A DNA stretch of 64,000 nt from Picrophilus oshimae DSM 9789 (GTDB lineage Archaea; Thermoplasmatota; Thermoplasmata; Thermoplasmatales; Thermoplasmataceae). This document shows, one piece after another, positions 56,224 to 64,000 of this stretch. The stretch is taken from contig NZ_FWYE01000003.1 of the NCBI RefSeq assembly GCF_900176435.1, positions 62,001-126,000 on the forward strand, given 5' to 3'. Every line of letters starts with the position of its first letter. Within the stretch, counting starts at the first letter, position 1. Under the pieces are notes generated by a model that had not been told where the DNA came from, did no database searches, and saw nothing but the letters and a program-made list of their open reading frames with translations. Made by a program: the position numbers and the translations under genes.

Positions 56224-56673
56224 GCACCATAGCAGACCATAGAATATATGCATTGAATAGTAAAAATCTGTTGATATTAAATCATAATTTTCATAAACGT
56301 ATAGATGCAGCATGAATATATTCACCGGAAGGCTGAAGAGCAATAATATCAAAAAACCTGCCAGAATTCCTATTAATATACTCTGACGGTAGTTTTTCGG
56401 CCTCAATTTTATATAATATGATATCAGGGCTGCAAAAAAACCTACTATTGAACCGACAAGGAAGTGCATTAAAAGACCTGTGATCTCGCCATCCAATGAG
56501 CCCAAATGAAATAATCTTTCACCTATGGCCGTAAACTGGTATCCCAAGGCCTTTTTATCAAAAAGATCAAAGATGTAAAACATTATGGCTTCGAATATCG
56601 CCGATGTGAATCCTGCAGGTATTCCCTTTATGGAATAAATTTTTACGTTTTCCGTAATTTTGTATACACACAT
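56194..56673 (-). CDS. Membrane protein of unknown function, 4 TM
   Basis: A 159-residue protein with about four TM segments (IPAGFTSAIFEAIMFYIF, LLMHFLVGSIVGFFAALISY, IGILAGFLILLLFSL, MHIFYGLLWCLFLYIFLG). I do not recognise the family. The start is placed at ATG 56673, with a TTTAAAAAG box about 25 nt ahead; the frame is open up to ATG 56730, only 6 nt from the divergent aminotransferase start, which would leave no room for promoters. Confidence 0.6.
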   Translation of the reverse strand: MCVYKITENVKIYSIKGIPAGFTSAIFEAIMFYIFDLFDKKALGYQFTAIGERLFHLGSLDGEITGLLMHFLVGSIVGFFAALISYYIKLRPKNYRQSILIGILAGFLILLLFSLPVNIFMLHLYVYENYDLISTDFYYSMHIFYGLLWCLFLYIFLGS

Positions 56674-56736
56674 TTTATTTAAATGCTTTTTAAATTTAAT
56701 GCATAAAATTATATTATAATTATACATCATTTTTAC

Positions 56737-57660
56737 ATGAGATTTGACATAGGAGACTGGTTATCATCGCATCACGCTTTTTATAATCTAAGTAATAGCG
56801 GCATGTATGGTGTTGTTGATCTAAAGAAATATTTTAAGAACTATGATGCGGTTCAGGAATCGGCCTTTATAAATGATATAGCCGCCCTTCACGGAATAGA
56901 TGAAAAGCGCATTGTTGTAACACATGGCGCCACGGAGGCACTGTCACTGGTACTATTTCATCTAAGGCATCTAAAATCGTTTAATGTTAGATTACCGGAA
57001 TATGAGCCGATCTATAAGGTTCCGTTAATGCTTGGATATGATCATGGCGATGCATTAAATCTATACAGCATGCTTAACAACCCAACAGGATCGATGCCAG
57101 AGATAAAAAACAGGAACAATATAATAGATGAAACATTTCTTGAGTTTGATAGAGAGCTATCATTCTCAATGAAATATGATGGTTATATAATAAATACCTT
57201 CACAAAGGTCTTTGGCGGGGATGACCTTAGACTAGGATACATAATATGTCCTGATAAGGAGAATGCGAATCAGATAAATGGCTATAAAGGTCTATTAACA
57301 GAGCCCGTTTCAAATATTAACACATCGATAGGCCATTATATATTAAAGGACCATGATTCAATAGTTGATTATGTAAGGGGCATTGTCGAGGAAAACAACA
57401 AAATTTTATTTAAAAACATGGGCCACCTTAAATTTTACAATGATATAAAACCATTAAGATCGCCTGTTGCATTTATAGATTATTCATACTATTTAAACGA
57501 TGATTCGATGGATTTTTCAGAAAGACTTTACAGGGCTGGTTTTACACTTGTACCTGCTGATTTCTTCGGCCTGAAGGGAACATACCTTAGATTATGCATG
57601 ACAAGACCAAACTTTCAGGAAAGTTTTTCCAAATTCATGGAGTTTTTGGAAAAAAATTAA
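56737..57660 (+). CDS. PLP-dependent aminotransferase (class I/II, HisC-like)
   Basis: A 307-residue enzyme, shorter than usual (about 350-400). GATEALSL, the LNNPTGS segment and the PLP lysine in TFTKVFGGDDLRLGY match class I/II, nearest histidinol-phosphate or threonine-phosphate types. The C-terminal arginine lies in LRLCMTRP. The amino acid involved is not evident. There is no his cluster nearby. Confidence 0.85.
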   Translation: MRFDIGDWLSSHHAFYNLSNSGMYGVVDLKKYFKNYDAVQESAFINDIAALHGIDEKRIVVTHGATEALSLVLFHLRHLKSFNVRLPEYEPIYKVPLMLGYDHGDALNLYSMLNNPTGSMPEIKNRNNIIDETFLEFDRELSFSMKYDGYIINTFTKVFGGDDLRLGYIICPDKENANQINGYKGLLTEPVSNINTSIGHYILKDHDSIVDYVRGIVEENNKILFKNMGHLKFYNDIKPLRSPVAFIDYSYYLNDDSMDFSERLYRAGFTLVPADFFGLKGTYLRLCMTRPNFQESFSKFMEFLEKN

Positions 57661-57662
57661 AT

Positions 57663-58964
57663 TCATAATTTCGGATTTTTATTTGTATACATCTCAACAT
57701 TTTGTTCAAGGCTTTTTCTGTTTGTCTCTGGAGCCATGAATATTGCTATAATAAGTCCAATAAATGATGCAACTGCAAAAACCAGAAGCGAGTGAAATAC
57801 CGGGTAAAATGGAAAGATTACTATTCCAAGTATTGCGCCGGCCCTTGATGCGGCAGTTGCTATACCCTGAACCGTTGATCTTACATCTGTTGCAAAAAGC
57901 TCTGTTGGATAGAATAATGTAACGGCGCCAACCCACTGCTCGAAGAGCACGAACAGAAAGTAAAATGGAACAGAGGCTATTCCTGATATCTTTATTATGC
58001 TGCCAAGGGATAATAAAAGTGTCATGACAAAGAAACCAAATATTGTTAAGAATCTTCTGCCTATTTTATCGGCAACGGGTAATGCTATAACATAGCCCAG
58101 CATTCCGCCTATTGATATAATCATTGATATCTCGGCTATCGACCTGAAATTATCCCTGAAACCAAGCTCGCTGAATATTAATGGATAATAGAAGCCAAGG
58201 CCATATGCGGCAACATCAAATATGAACCAGGCGGCAACAACGAATATTAATGTGAAATAGAAACCATGGACCCTTTTTACCGTTTTACTGCTTTTTTCCA
58301 CATCCGAAACGCCAGATATATCTTTTAATACTGATTCAGCATCCCCTATCTTCCCCTTTGAGGCGAGCCATCTTGGGCTTTCCGGAACCTTTAATCTAAG
58401 CAATATCAATGGCAGTGCTATTATACCTCCTATTATAAATGTGTACCTCCAGAAGTCTGTAAAAATAACAAAGATATAGTTCATAACAGCAGATATGAAT
58501 GCACCAAGCCAGTACATGCCAACCATGCCCAGTAAAAGCCTGCCCCTTGAATTCTTTGGTGAAAACTCGGACATCATTGTTGAACTTATTGGGTAATCAC
58601 CGCCTATGCCAAAGCCCATTAAAAGCCTTGATATAAACAGCTCATAGAAGTTTCCTGAAAGGCCTGCTGTTATTGCAAAGACCACAAAGAATAACAGATC
58701 AAGGCCAAAGATCCTCTTCCTGCCTATCATGTCGCTGAGCCTTCCAAGAACGGGTGCCCCAATGAGCATACCTATAAATGATGATGTATCAACGTATATC
58801 TTCTCATAGAATCCAAGGTGCAGCTGTGAAGGTATTACAAGCATGGCCATGGTTATTATCGACAGATCATAGCCATCGAGAAAAAGGCCCAGTGATGATA
58901 GATAAAACATTCTTCGCTGAACCTTCCCAAATCTTCCATTATCCAGGGATTTAAACTCATACAT
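57663..58964 (-). CDS. MFS metabolite:H+ symporter
   Basis: A 433-residue carrier of 12 TM. GRLSDMIGRKRIFG after TM2, RLLMGFGIGGDYPISSTMMSE after TM4, and PESPRWLASKGK match the sugar/aromatic acid:H+ symporter group. The start is set at ATG 58964; the frame is open to ATG 58979. A 7-bp inverted repeat (58985-59004) stands before it, close to the expected transcription start. The substrate is unknown. Confidence 0.85.
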   Translation of the reverse strand: MYEFKSLDNGRFGKVQRRMFYLSSLGLFLDGYDLSIITMAMLVIPSQLHLGFYEKIYVDTSSFIGMLIGAPVLGRLSDMIGRKRIFGLDLLFFVVFAITAGLSGNFYELFISRLLMGFGIGGDYPISSTMMSEFSPKNSRGRLLLGMVGMYWLGAFISAVMNYIFVIFTDFWRYTFIIGGIIALPLILLRLKVPESPRWLASKGKIGDAESVLKDISGVSDVEKSSKTVKRVHGFYFTLIFVVAAWFIFDVAAYGLGFYYPLIFSELGFRDNFRSIAEISMIISIGGMLGYVIALPVADKIGRRFLTIFGFFVMTLLLSLGSIIKISGIASVPFYFLFVLFEQWVGAVTLFYPTELFATDVRSTVQGIATAASRAGAILGIVIFPFYPVFHSLLVFAVASFIGLIIAIFMAPETNRKSLEQNVEMYTNKNPKL

Positions 58965-58984
58965 AATAAACACCGGCATGAATG

Positions 58985-59004
58985 GAAACCCGTATGGGGG
59001 TTTC
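58985..59004. promoter_or_regulatory. Inverted repeat at promoter of MFS symporter gene
   Basis: GAAACCC-GTATGG-GGGTTTC is a perfect 7-bp-arm repeat. A TTATATAAATT box (minus strand, about 59033-59022) lies about 25 nt before it, so the repeat should overlap the transcript start. It may be an operator or the first hairpin of a short leader. Confidence 0.45.
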
Positions 59005-59064
59005 AGCTATAAAAATCATTACCAATTTATATAACTGTAATTTTTCAAATTATAAAAAGGTTTT

Positions 59065-60786
59065 TTAAATCTTTAAACTAACAGGTTTTTTAATAATTTT
59101 CCTGGTTTTTACCTCAACAATGCCTGATGATGTTATCCTGTAATACGGTAAATTAATTGAATTTAGAAAAAGCATTGAATAAACAGGGTCATCAAATTTA
59201 TATCCGGAACCCCTCATCGTGCTGCGGAATTCCTCCGTGATGTTTCTTACATCATCACTGTGCTTATCTGACATTATGCCAAGTATTTTGAGCTCAATTC
59301 TGATATTTTTATTGCCATTGAATACAATGCCGCCATTTTTAATTACCTCTTTTAATGCCTTTTTCATTAAATCATGTGATGACCCAATAACAATGTAAGA
59401 TCCCTCTATATTATATGAGCTTGCAAGGGCATCAAAGTGGCCCATGCCATGGATATTTGAAGATACAATTCTTTTAAGATCCTTGGTTATTAAATGTATC
59501 TCCATTGAATCCTCCATTTTATATTTGTTTAAATCCATGATAACCTGATTTCTCATAAAAAGCGTTTCATCACTACCGTTGAAATTTATCTTATTAATAT
59601 CAATATTCCTGTTTTTATATAGCATGCCATAGCCCTTCCAGTCAGGCGGATCAAGTTTTACCTCTTTATCAATGATCTTACCATCAAGCATTAAAAATAC
59701 AGGTTCTGGATTGTAAAGATCCCTTATAAAATTCATGTCCGCCAGCCTTCCCGGGGCTATGCCGCCATAAATGCCATCGATATTGTAATAAACCGCAGGA
59801 TTTAGGGATGCCATGGAATAGGCATCAAATGGATTTAGACCTGCCGATATCGCAATCTTTATTAAATCGTCCATACCCATGTAGTCATTATAATACGGGC
59901 TGCCGTCATTTGTAAGCATGAGCCTGTTCAATGGAAGTTTCTCATCAATGATGTATTTTAATTCATCCTTTAGATCCTTTCTTATAGAAGAATATCTTAA
60001 AAAGACATGGTATCCAAGTGATAGCCTTGTTTTAACATCCTCGCCGGTAATGGCCTCATGATCAGAGGTTATCCCCGCAGCGGCCATTCTGTTTAAAGTG
60101 TTTTTTGATGCACCTGGATTATGTGTTTCAATTCTTTTGCCAAGAAACTGTGAATTATAGATATTTTTTAACATGTTTTTTTCCATGTTTATTATATAAG
60201 GCCATCCTGTTATTTCACCGGCCTGTAAAACATAATCATCATTTAACAATTCTTTTATTTTAATATAACTGAATTTTTCCATGTCTATCATTGATTGTGA
60301 GTCGAGCCTCACAGACCAGAAATTCTTTACAGGCAGTCTTCCCATAAATCGCATAAATCTTTTTATGTTTTTTAAGCCCATTTTTATGTACATCGGCAGG
60401 TCATCGCTGATCACCATTGATGTGCCGTGCCTGATCATAATCTCATTAAATGTAACTGGATTGTATATTTGAAATGGATGTGCATGCCCCTCTATATATC
60501 CAGGTGCAATTAAAAAATCATTTTTTATTATCCTTGTATCATTATTTTTTAAAGGCATCTCATCTCCTATATATGCTATTCTTCCTGACGCTATTGCTAT
60601 ATTTCCACTGGATATTCTTTTAGTGTAAATATCAATGTAACTTGCATCCTCTATTATTAAATCTGCGGGCTCATCAAATTTAGAAACCTTTATTATTTTA
60701 TAAATGTCCTTTAATGAGGGTTTTCTTGAGGCAATTATCATAAAAATGTTATAATCATTTGATATTTTTATATTTTTTAAAAGCAT
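59065..60786 (-). CDS. Adenine deaminase-like amidohydrolase (YerA type)
   Basis: A 573-residue amidohydrolase of COG1001. The metal motif reads PGYIEGHAHPFQIYNP in place of the PGFIDAHVHIESS of true adenine deaminases, as in Bacillus YerA. Later HNPGA, TSDHEAI and LTNDGSPYYND carry the other expected ligands. It may deaminate another substrate. The start ATG overlaps the M20 peptidase stop (TAATG), so the two are coupled. Confidence 0.8.
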   Translation of the reverse strand: MLLKNIKISNDYNIFMIIASRKPSLKDIYKIIKVSKFDEPADLIIEDASYIDIYTKRISSGNIAIASGRIAYIGDEMPLKNNDTRIIKNDFLIAPGYIEGHAHPFQIYNPVTFNEIMIRHGTSMVISDDLPMYIKMGLKNIKRFMRFMGRLPVKNFWSVRLDSQSMIDMEKFSYIKIKELLNDDYVLQAGEITGWPYIINMEKNMLKNIYNSQFLGKRIETHNPGASKNTLNRMAAAGITSDHEAITGEDVKTRLSLGYHVFLRYSSIRKDLKDELKYIIDEKLPLNRLMLTNDGSPYYNDYMGMDDLIKIAISAGLNPFDAYSMASLNPAVYYNIDGIYGGIAPGRLADMNFIRDLYNPEPVFLMLDGKIIDKEVKLDPPDWKGYGMLYKNRNIDINKINFNGSDETLFMRNQVIMDLNKYKMEDSMEIHLITKDLKRIVSSNIHGMGHFDALASSYNIEGSYIVIGSSHDLMKKALKEVIKNGGIVFNGNKNIRIELKILGIMSDKHSDDVRNITEEFRSTMRGSGYKFDDPVYSMLFLNSINLPYYRITSSGIVEVKTRKIIKKPVSLKI

Positions 60787-62102
60787 TAATGATAATACAT
60801 TTTTATGAACTCATACGTATGCTTTATTGCAAGGAAAAAATTATCGATATCTATGCTCTCGTTTGGTGCATGTGCCCTTGAATGCTCATCACCGACGCCT
60901 ATGGCACTAACAGCGTCTTTTATTTTTAAATATCTTGTGAAAAGACCCATGGGCTGTGTTCCCGGACTGTTTATTATTATAACAGGCCTGATTTTATAAA
61001 CGGTTTCAGCTGATTCTATCATGGCCCTTGATAAATCACCATCCGGTGATGTTCTAACAGGATACTCGGCACCAAGCATTTTTACAGTTCCCTTGAAATG
61101 GACACTATCAAGCTTGTATAATATGTTCCTGTATATACTATTTGGATCCTGATCTGGGACAAGCCCCATATCAATCTTGGCCACGGCCCTTTTTGGTATT
61201 ATTGTTTTTGAGCCTTTACTGGAATAACCGGAGGAAAAACCATCAATATTGAACGTTGGCTCTGTGAAAAGCGACATTGCATACTCATAGCTGCCCTCCT
61301 TTTTTAAATTATCCACACCAAGGCTCCTCTTTATATTTTCCATATCAACAGGGTACTCCTTTATAATATTGATCTCATCCTCTGTTAAATTTCTTATATC
61401 CTTGTAAAAGCCAGGTATTGTTATGTCAGTGCCATCAGATAATGCTGATATTGCCTTTATAATCTCCATTGCCGGATTCTCAACAACAGGTGCCATTGAT
61501 GAATGCACATCACTTGAACCTATCTCATAGGATAATTCTATATAAAGAAGGCCTTTAACACCAAGGGATATAACCGGTCTAGAACCCATCAGTGTGCCAC
61601 CTTCCATTATTAAAGAATCGCCATTTATAATATTCTTGTTGCTTTTTATAAAATTCTCAAGGTTTGGGCTTCCTATCTCCTCCTCACCCTCGTATAGAAA
61701 TGTTGTACTTACCGGTATTTTATCCTTTAATGCCTGGTATATGCCAATAAGTCTTGCTATAAGCGTTCCCTTGTTATCAGAGACGTCCCTGGCATAAAGT
61801 CTTTTGCCAATCATCATTGGATTAAATGGGTCCGTTTTCCACTCATCTAGAGGATCAGCAGGCTGCACATCATAATGATTGTAAATAATTATCCTGCGTG
61901 ATCTGCTGTCTATTCTGCCAATTACGACAGGATTTCCAGTACTCCTTCTTATTTCAGAATTTATTCCAAGGTCATTTAAAAGATCCTTTAAATAGGATGC
62001 CGTCTCATTTATACAAGAATTGCCTGCCGAAACAGATTCAAGTCTTAAAAACTCATTAAGTATGCCCAGTGATCTATCCCTTAAATCATTTGAAATTTCC
62101 AT
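60786..62102 (-). CDS. M20 family peptidase/deacylase
   Basis: A 438-residue zinc hydrolase. Metal motifs YNHYDVQPAD, RDVSDNKG, YEGEEEIGSPN and the C-terminal GDEHSRAHAPNESI (last ligand) fit the M20A group (dipeptidase, carboxypeptidase, succinyl-diaminopimelate desuccinylase-like). In this heterotroph it probably trims peptides or removes acyl groups. First gene of an operon with the YerA-like amidohydrolase. Confidence 0.9.
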   Translation of the reverse strand: MEISNDLRDRSLGILNEFLRLESVSAGNSCINETASYLKDLLNDLGINSEIRRSTGNPVVIGRIDSRSRRIIIYNHYDVQPADPLDEWKTDPFNPMMIGKRLYARDVSDNKGTLIARLIGIYQALKDKIPVSTTFLYEGEEEIGSPNLENFIKSNKNIINGDSLIMEGGTLMGSRPVISLGVKGLLYIELSYEIGSSDVHSSMAPVVENPAMEIIKAISALSDGTDITIPGFYKDIRNLTEDEINIIKEYPVDMENIKRSLGVDNLKKEGSYEYAMSLFTEPTFNIDGFSSGYSSKGSKTIIPKRAVAKIDMGLVPDQDPNSIYRNILYKLDSVHFKGTVKMLGAEYPVRTSPDGDLSRAMIESAETVYKIRPVIIINSPGTQPMGLFTRYLKIKDAVSAIGVGDEHSRAHAPNESIDIDNFFLAIKHTYEFIKMYYH

Positions 62103-62288
62103 GTATTTATAATATTATTGCATTAAAGACCTTTTCTATGCTATGATTTTACTCAAAATACAAATTGTTATTATTAATTCAAAATTAAATATTTTCTATT
62201 ATATTTTAAAAATATGGTTCAAAGAATATTTATTTTTTCACAAAATAGTTAAAAAGCGTTTAAATATAATAAATAATTTATCTTTTCA

Positions 62289-62651
62289 ATGAAATACGAA
62301 TCAAAGGATAATTTTGACTCCGTTATTAAAAAGATGCACGAATCAGTAACAAGGCACGGCATGAGGATTATATCAATAATAAATGTAAGGGAAAATCTTG
62401 AAAGATTTGGTTATAATATAATGAATAACATGATATTTGAACTTTCGAGACCGGATCTTGTTTATTCATTAATAAATACTGACCCAGATATGACAATAAT
62501 ACTCCCTGTAAGAATATGCGTTTATGAGTTGCAGCATGCTGTTTACATAATAACACAGGATGTTAAGGAAACACTCGAAAATACAGGCTTAATAAAAATT
62601 GGTGATGAAATAGATAAAATAATTAACGAAATAGCAATGGATTCTATTTAA
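62289..62651 (+). CDS. DUF302 family protein
   Basis: A 120-residue soluble protein. MKYESKDNFDSVIKKMHESVTRHG and LPVRICVYELQHAVYIIT match the DUF302 fold, whose function is unsettled. It stands alone with a likely leaderless promoter. Confidence 0.75.
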   Translation: MKYESKDNFDSVIKKMHESVTRHGMRIISIINVRENLERFGYNIMNNMIFELSRPDLVYSLINTDPDMTIILPVRICVYELQHAVYIITQDVKETLENTGLIKIGDEIDKIINEIAMDSI

Positions 62652-62741
62652 AATTAATTATAGTTTTCAAATAAAGTATTTTTTTTGGAAATTAATTACA
62701 TAAAATGAAAATATTTTATATGGTTATATATTATATTTAAT

Positions 62742-64000
62742 ATGAAGGCACCAGAGTAATATAAAGGTAAACAACGAAAGCCATGGGTAATTCCAGTGGT
62801 TATCGTTGTTGTTATAATCGTCATAGTTCTCGGTGTTTACTTTGGTTTAGTCTATCATCCGCCTAAAAAGGTGAAGACAATATACTTTTATACATGGTGG
62901 GCAACGGATGGCAAGGTGGCTCTTGATAAGGAATACGCAGCATTTGAAACCTCGCACCCAGGATATGTTGTTAAAAGCGAGTTGAAACCTGGCGCTGCCG
63001 GTACCGAGGCAATTTATGCAATTCTCGCTGATATAAAGGCAGGGCATCCTCCTGATTTATTCCAGTCCCTGTTTGGTCCGCAGGTTCTTAGCTATATAGA
63101 GGATGCACCAAACGGTGCAAAGGACTTTGTAAACATGACGCCGATAGCAAAAAGCACTGGATTATATTCAAACGCTGTTACACAGGTTTTAATGGCCGGT
63201 ACATTTAATGGCACAATGTTTTCATTGCCTGTGGACGTTCACAGATGCAATGAGCTTTACTTTAATCCACAGGTATTAATAAAGTATAATCTGCCATTTC
63301 CGGATAATTTATCTGAATTAATATCAGACAGCAGGGCACTTGAAAGCCATGGCATATATGCATGGGCCGTTCCAGGCGATGACGGTGGCTATGATCAAAC
63401 AGTTCTCTGGGGAAACATATTTCTATCCGTAAGCCAGAACACAACAATGTACGATGAATTAAATTACGGAACATTGAATCTGAGCAATCCAAAGGTTTTA
63501 AATGTATTAAATGAAACGAATGAAATATTCCAGGAATTTGTTAGTGATGGATATCCTGGGGAGAGCTCACAGACATGGACGCAGGCAGTTCCAAAGATTA
63601 TCTCTGGAAAGGTCGGCTTTGAGGCTGTTATAAATTCGTACTGCAACTATGCATACGATTTTGATAACACAACAACATATCCAAATGCGGCACCTTACAA
63701 TAATACATCGTACATAATGAGCCATGACATAAAATTAATGTCAATGCCATTCCCTGGAACATCGAGGTATTATATAATACTGGACGATTCAATAGTTGTG
63801 CCAGCAGGACCAACACAGAACGAGGGATTAACATTCGCAGAATACTTTTCATCATACTCCGGACAGCTGGTTTTCACAAAATGGAAGGCAGTTACATTCT
63901 ATAAAAACATAACAAATGATTATTACAACACACCAGGCCAGTGGTACAACTATGAATCATTATTAAACCACTCAAGCAATGCGCATAGCTTCCTGTACCA
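62742..64000 (+). CDS. Extracellular solute-binding protein, family 1, nonsense codon near start, C-terminus cut
   Basis: At least 410 codons are visible before the right edge. The frame from ATG 62742 (24 nt after a TATATATTAT box) reads MKAPE, then TAA at 62757-62759, then continues YKGKQRKPWVIPVVIVVVIIVIVLGVYF, a perfect signal anchor, and on into a sugar-binding protein (IYFYTWWATDGK, ADIKAGHPPDLFQSLFG, VDVHRCNELYFNPQVL). No ATG lies between. A GTG at 62796 would give a start inside the signal without its positive residues. One change (CAA to TAA) explains it. It may be a recent nonsense mutation, a sequencing error or a reinitiated gene. Segment order is normal, unlike the paralogue at 9544. 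Confidence 0.8.

Noticed and set aside
1-64000. CRISPR arrays, rRNA genes, prophage or replication origin
   Set aside because: No regularly spaced repeats, rRNA core sequences, phage structural genes or Orc1/Cdc6 genes with origin repeats were seen.

Overview
The window looks like a piece of the chromosome of a Thermoplasmatales archaeon, most probably Picrophilus (P. torridus or a close relative). Base composition is strongly AT-rich. Most genes are leaderless, with a TATA-like box about 22-28 nt before the start codon and no ribosome binding site. Internal operon genes often carry GGAGGTG-type sites instead. The gene set also fits: nuoL/nuoM, a glucose dehydrogenase of the Thermoplasma/Picrophilus type, a membrane-anchored sedolisin, a GlcD-type FAD enzyme with an Fe-S partner, and archaeosine (queD/queE) genes. 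The organism is inferred from these traits, not from a database search.

Layout. 1-3.1 kb: nuoM (cut by the window edge) and nuoL, preceded by a 28-codon ORF. 3.1-6.7 kb: an AT-rich spacer, then an ABC importer (ATPase, fused double permease, stand-alone AAA-associated C-terminal domain protein) preceded by a GC-richer, foldable leader. 6.7-10.9 kb: a sugar-type ABC transporter (ATPase and two permeases) divergent from a solute-binding protein whose segments appear to be in the wrong order. 10.9-15.1 kb: formate dehydrogenase operon fdhA-DUF1641-fdhD. 15.2-19.2 kb: threonine synthase, a drug-exporter/MarR pair, and a deletion scar joining half of a lactonase to the tail of an iron alcohol dehydrogenase. 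19.3-23.7 kb: GlcD-type FAD oxidase, Fe-S subunit, asparagine-synthase-like ATPase and an FAD-NAD(P) oxidoreductase. 23.8-28.7 kb: an insertion-sequence remnant, then a 1386-residue sedolisin protease on a coiled-coil stalk with its own structured leader. 28.7-34.2 kb: FAH-family hydrolase with an HxlR regulator, an AlkP-superfamily hydrolase, an M13 metallopeptidase and an Lrp-like regulator.

34.2-38.2 kb: molybdenum cofactor genes (moaD, moaA, moaE, moaB, moaC), which would serve the formate dehydrogenase, interrupted by an MFS transporter. 38.2-45 kb: a photolyase gene with two compensating frameshifts, queE and queD, tRNA-Thr(CGT), a DUF1015/SerK-like gene, endonuclease IV, a TrmB-like regulator, a methyltransferase and a CMD-family protein. 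45-50.5 kb: glucose dehydrogenase, folD, a DUF202 membrane protein and the ilvB-ilvN-ilvC operon. 50.5-56.7 kb: an orphan adenine methyltransferase, a DJ-1/PfpI protein, a UDP-sulfoquinovose synthase convergent with a nucleotidyltransferase, MarC, and a second 14-TM exporter. 56.7-62.7 kb: an aminotransferase, an MFS symporter, a YerA-like adenine-deaminase homologue coupled to an M20 peptidase, and a DUF302 protein. From 62.7 kb: a second solute-binding protein running off the window, with an in-frame TAA at codon 6.

How the genes fit together: transport of organic solutes (two ABC systems with sugar-type solute-binding proteins, several MFS carriers), extracellular and intracellular peptide degradation (sedolisin, M13, M20), oxidation of sugars and organic acids (glucose dehydrogenase, GlcD/Fe-S pair, formate dehydrogenase) and respiration (Nuo). 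This suits a scavenging heterotroph living in strong acid. The most unusual points are the structured leader of the 3.7 kb ABC operon, the segment-shuffled solute-binding protein, a tRNA whose U8-A9-G10 is the stop codon of the gene in front of it, the double-frameshifted photolyase, and the nonsense codon in the second solute-binding protein.
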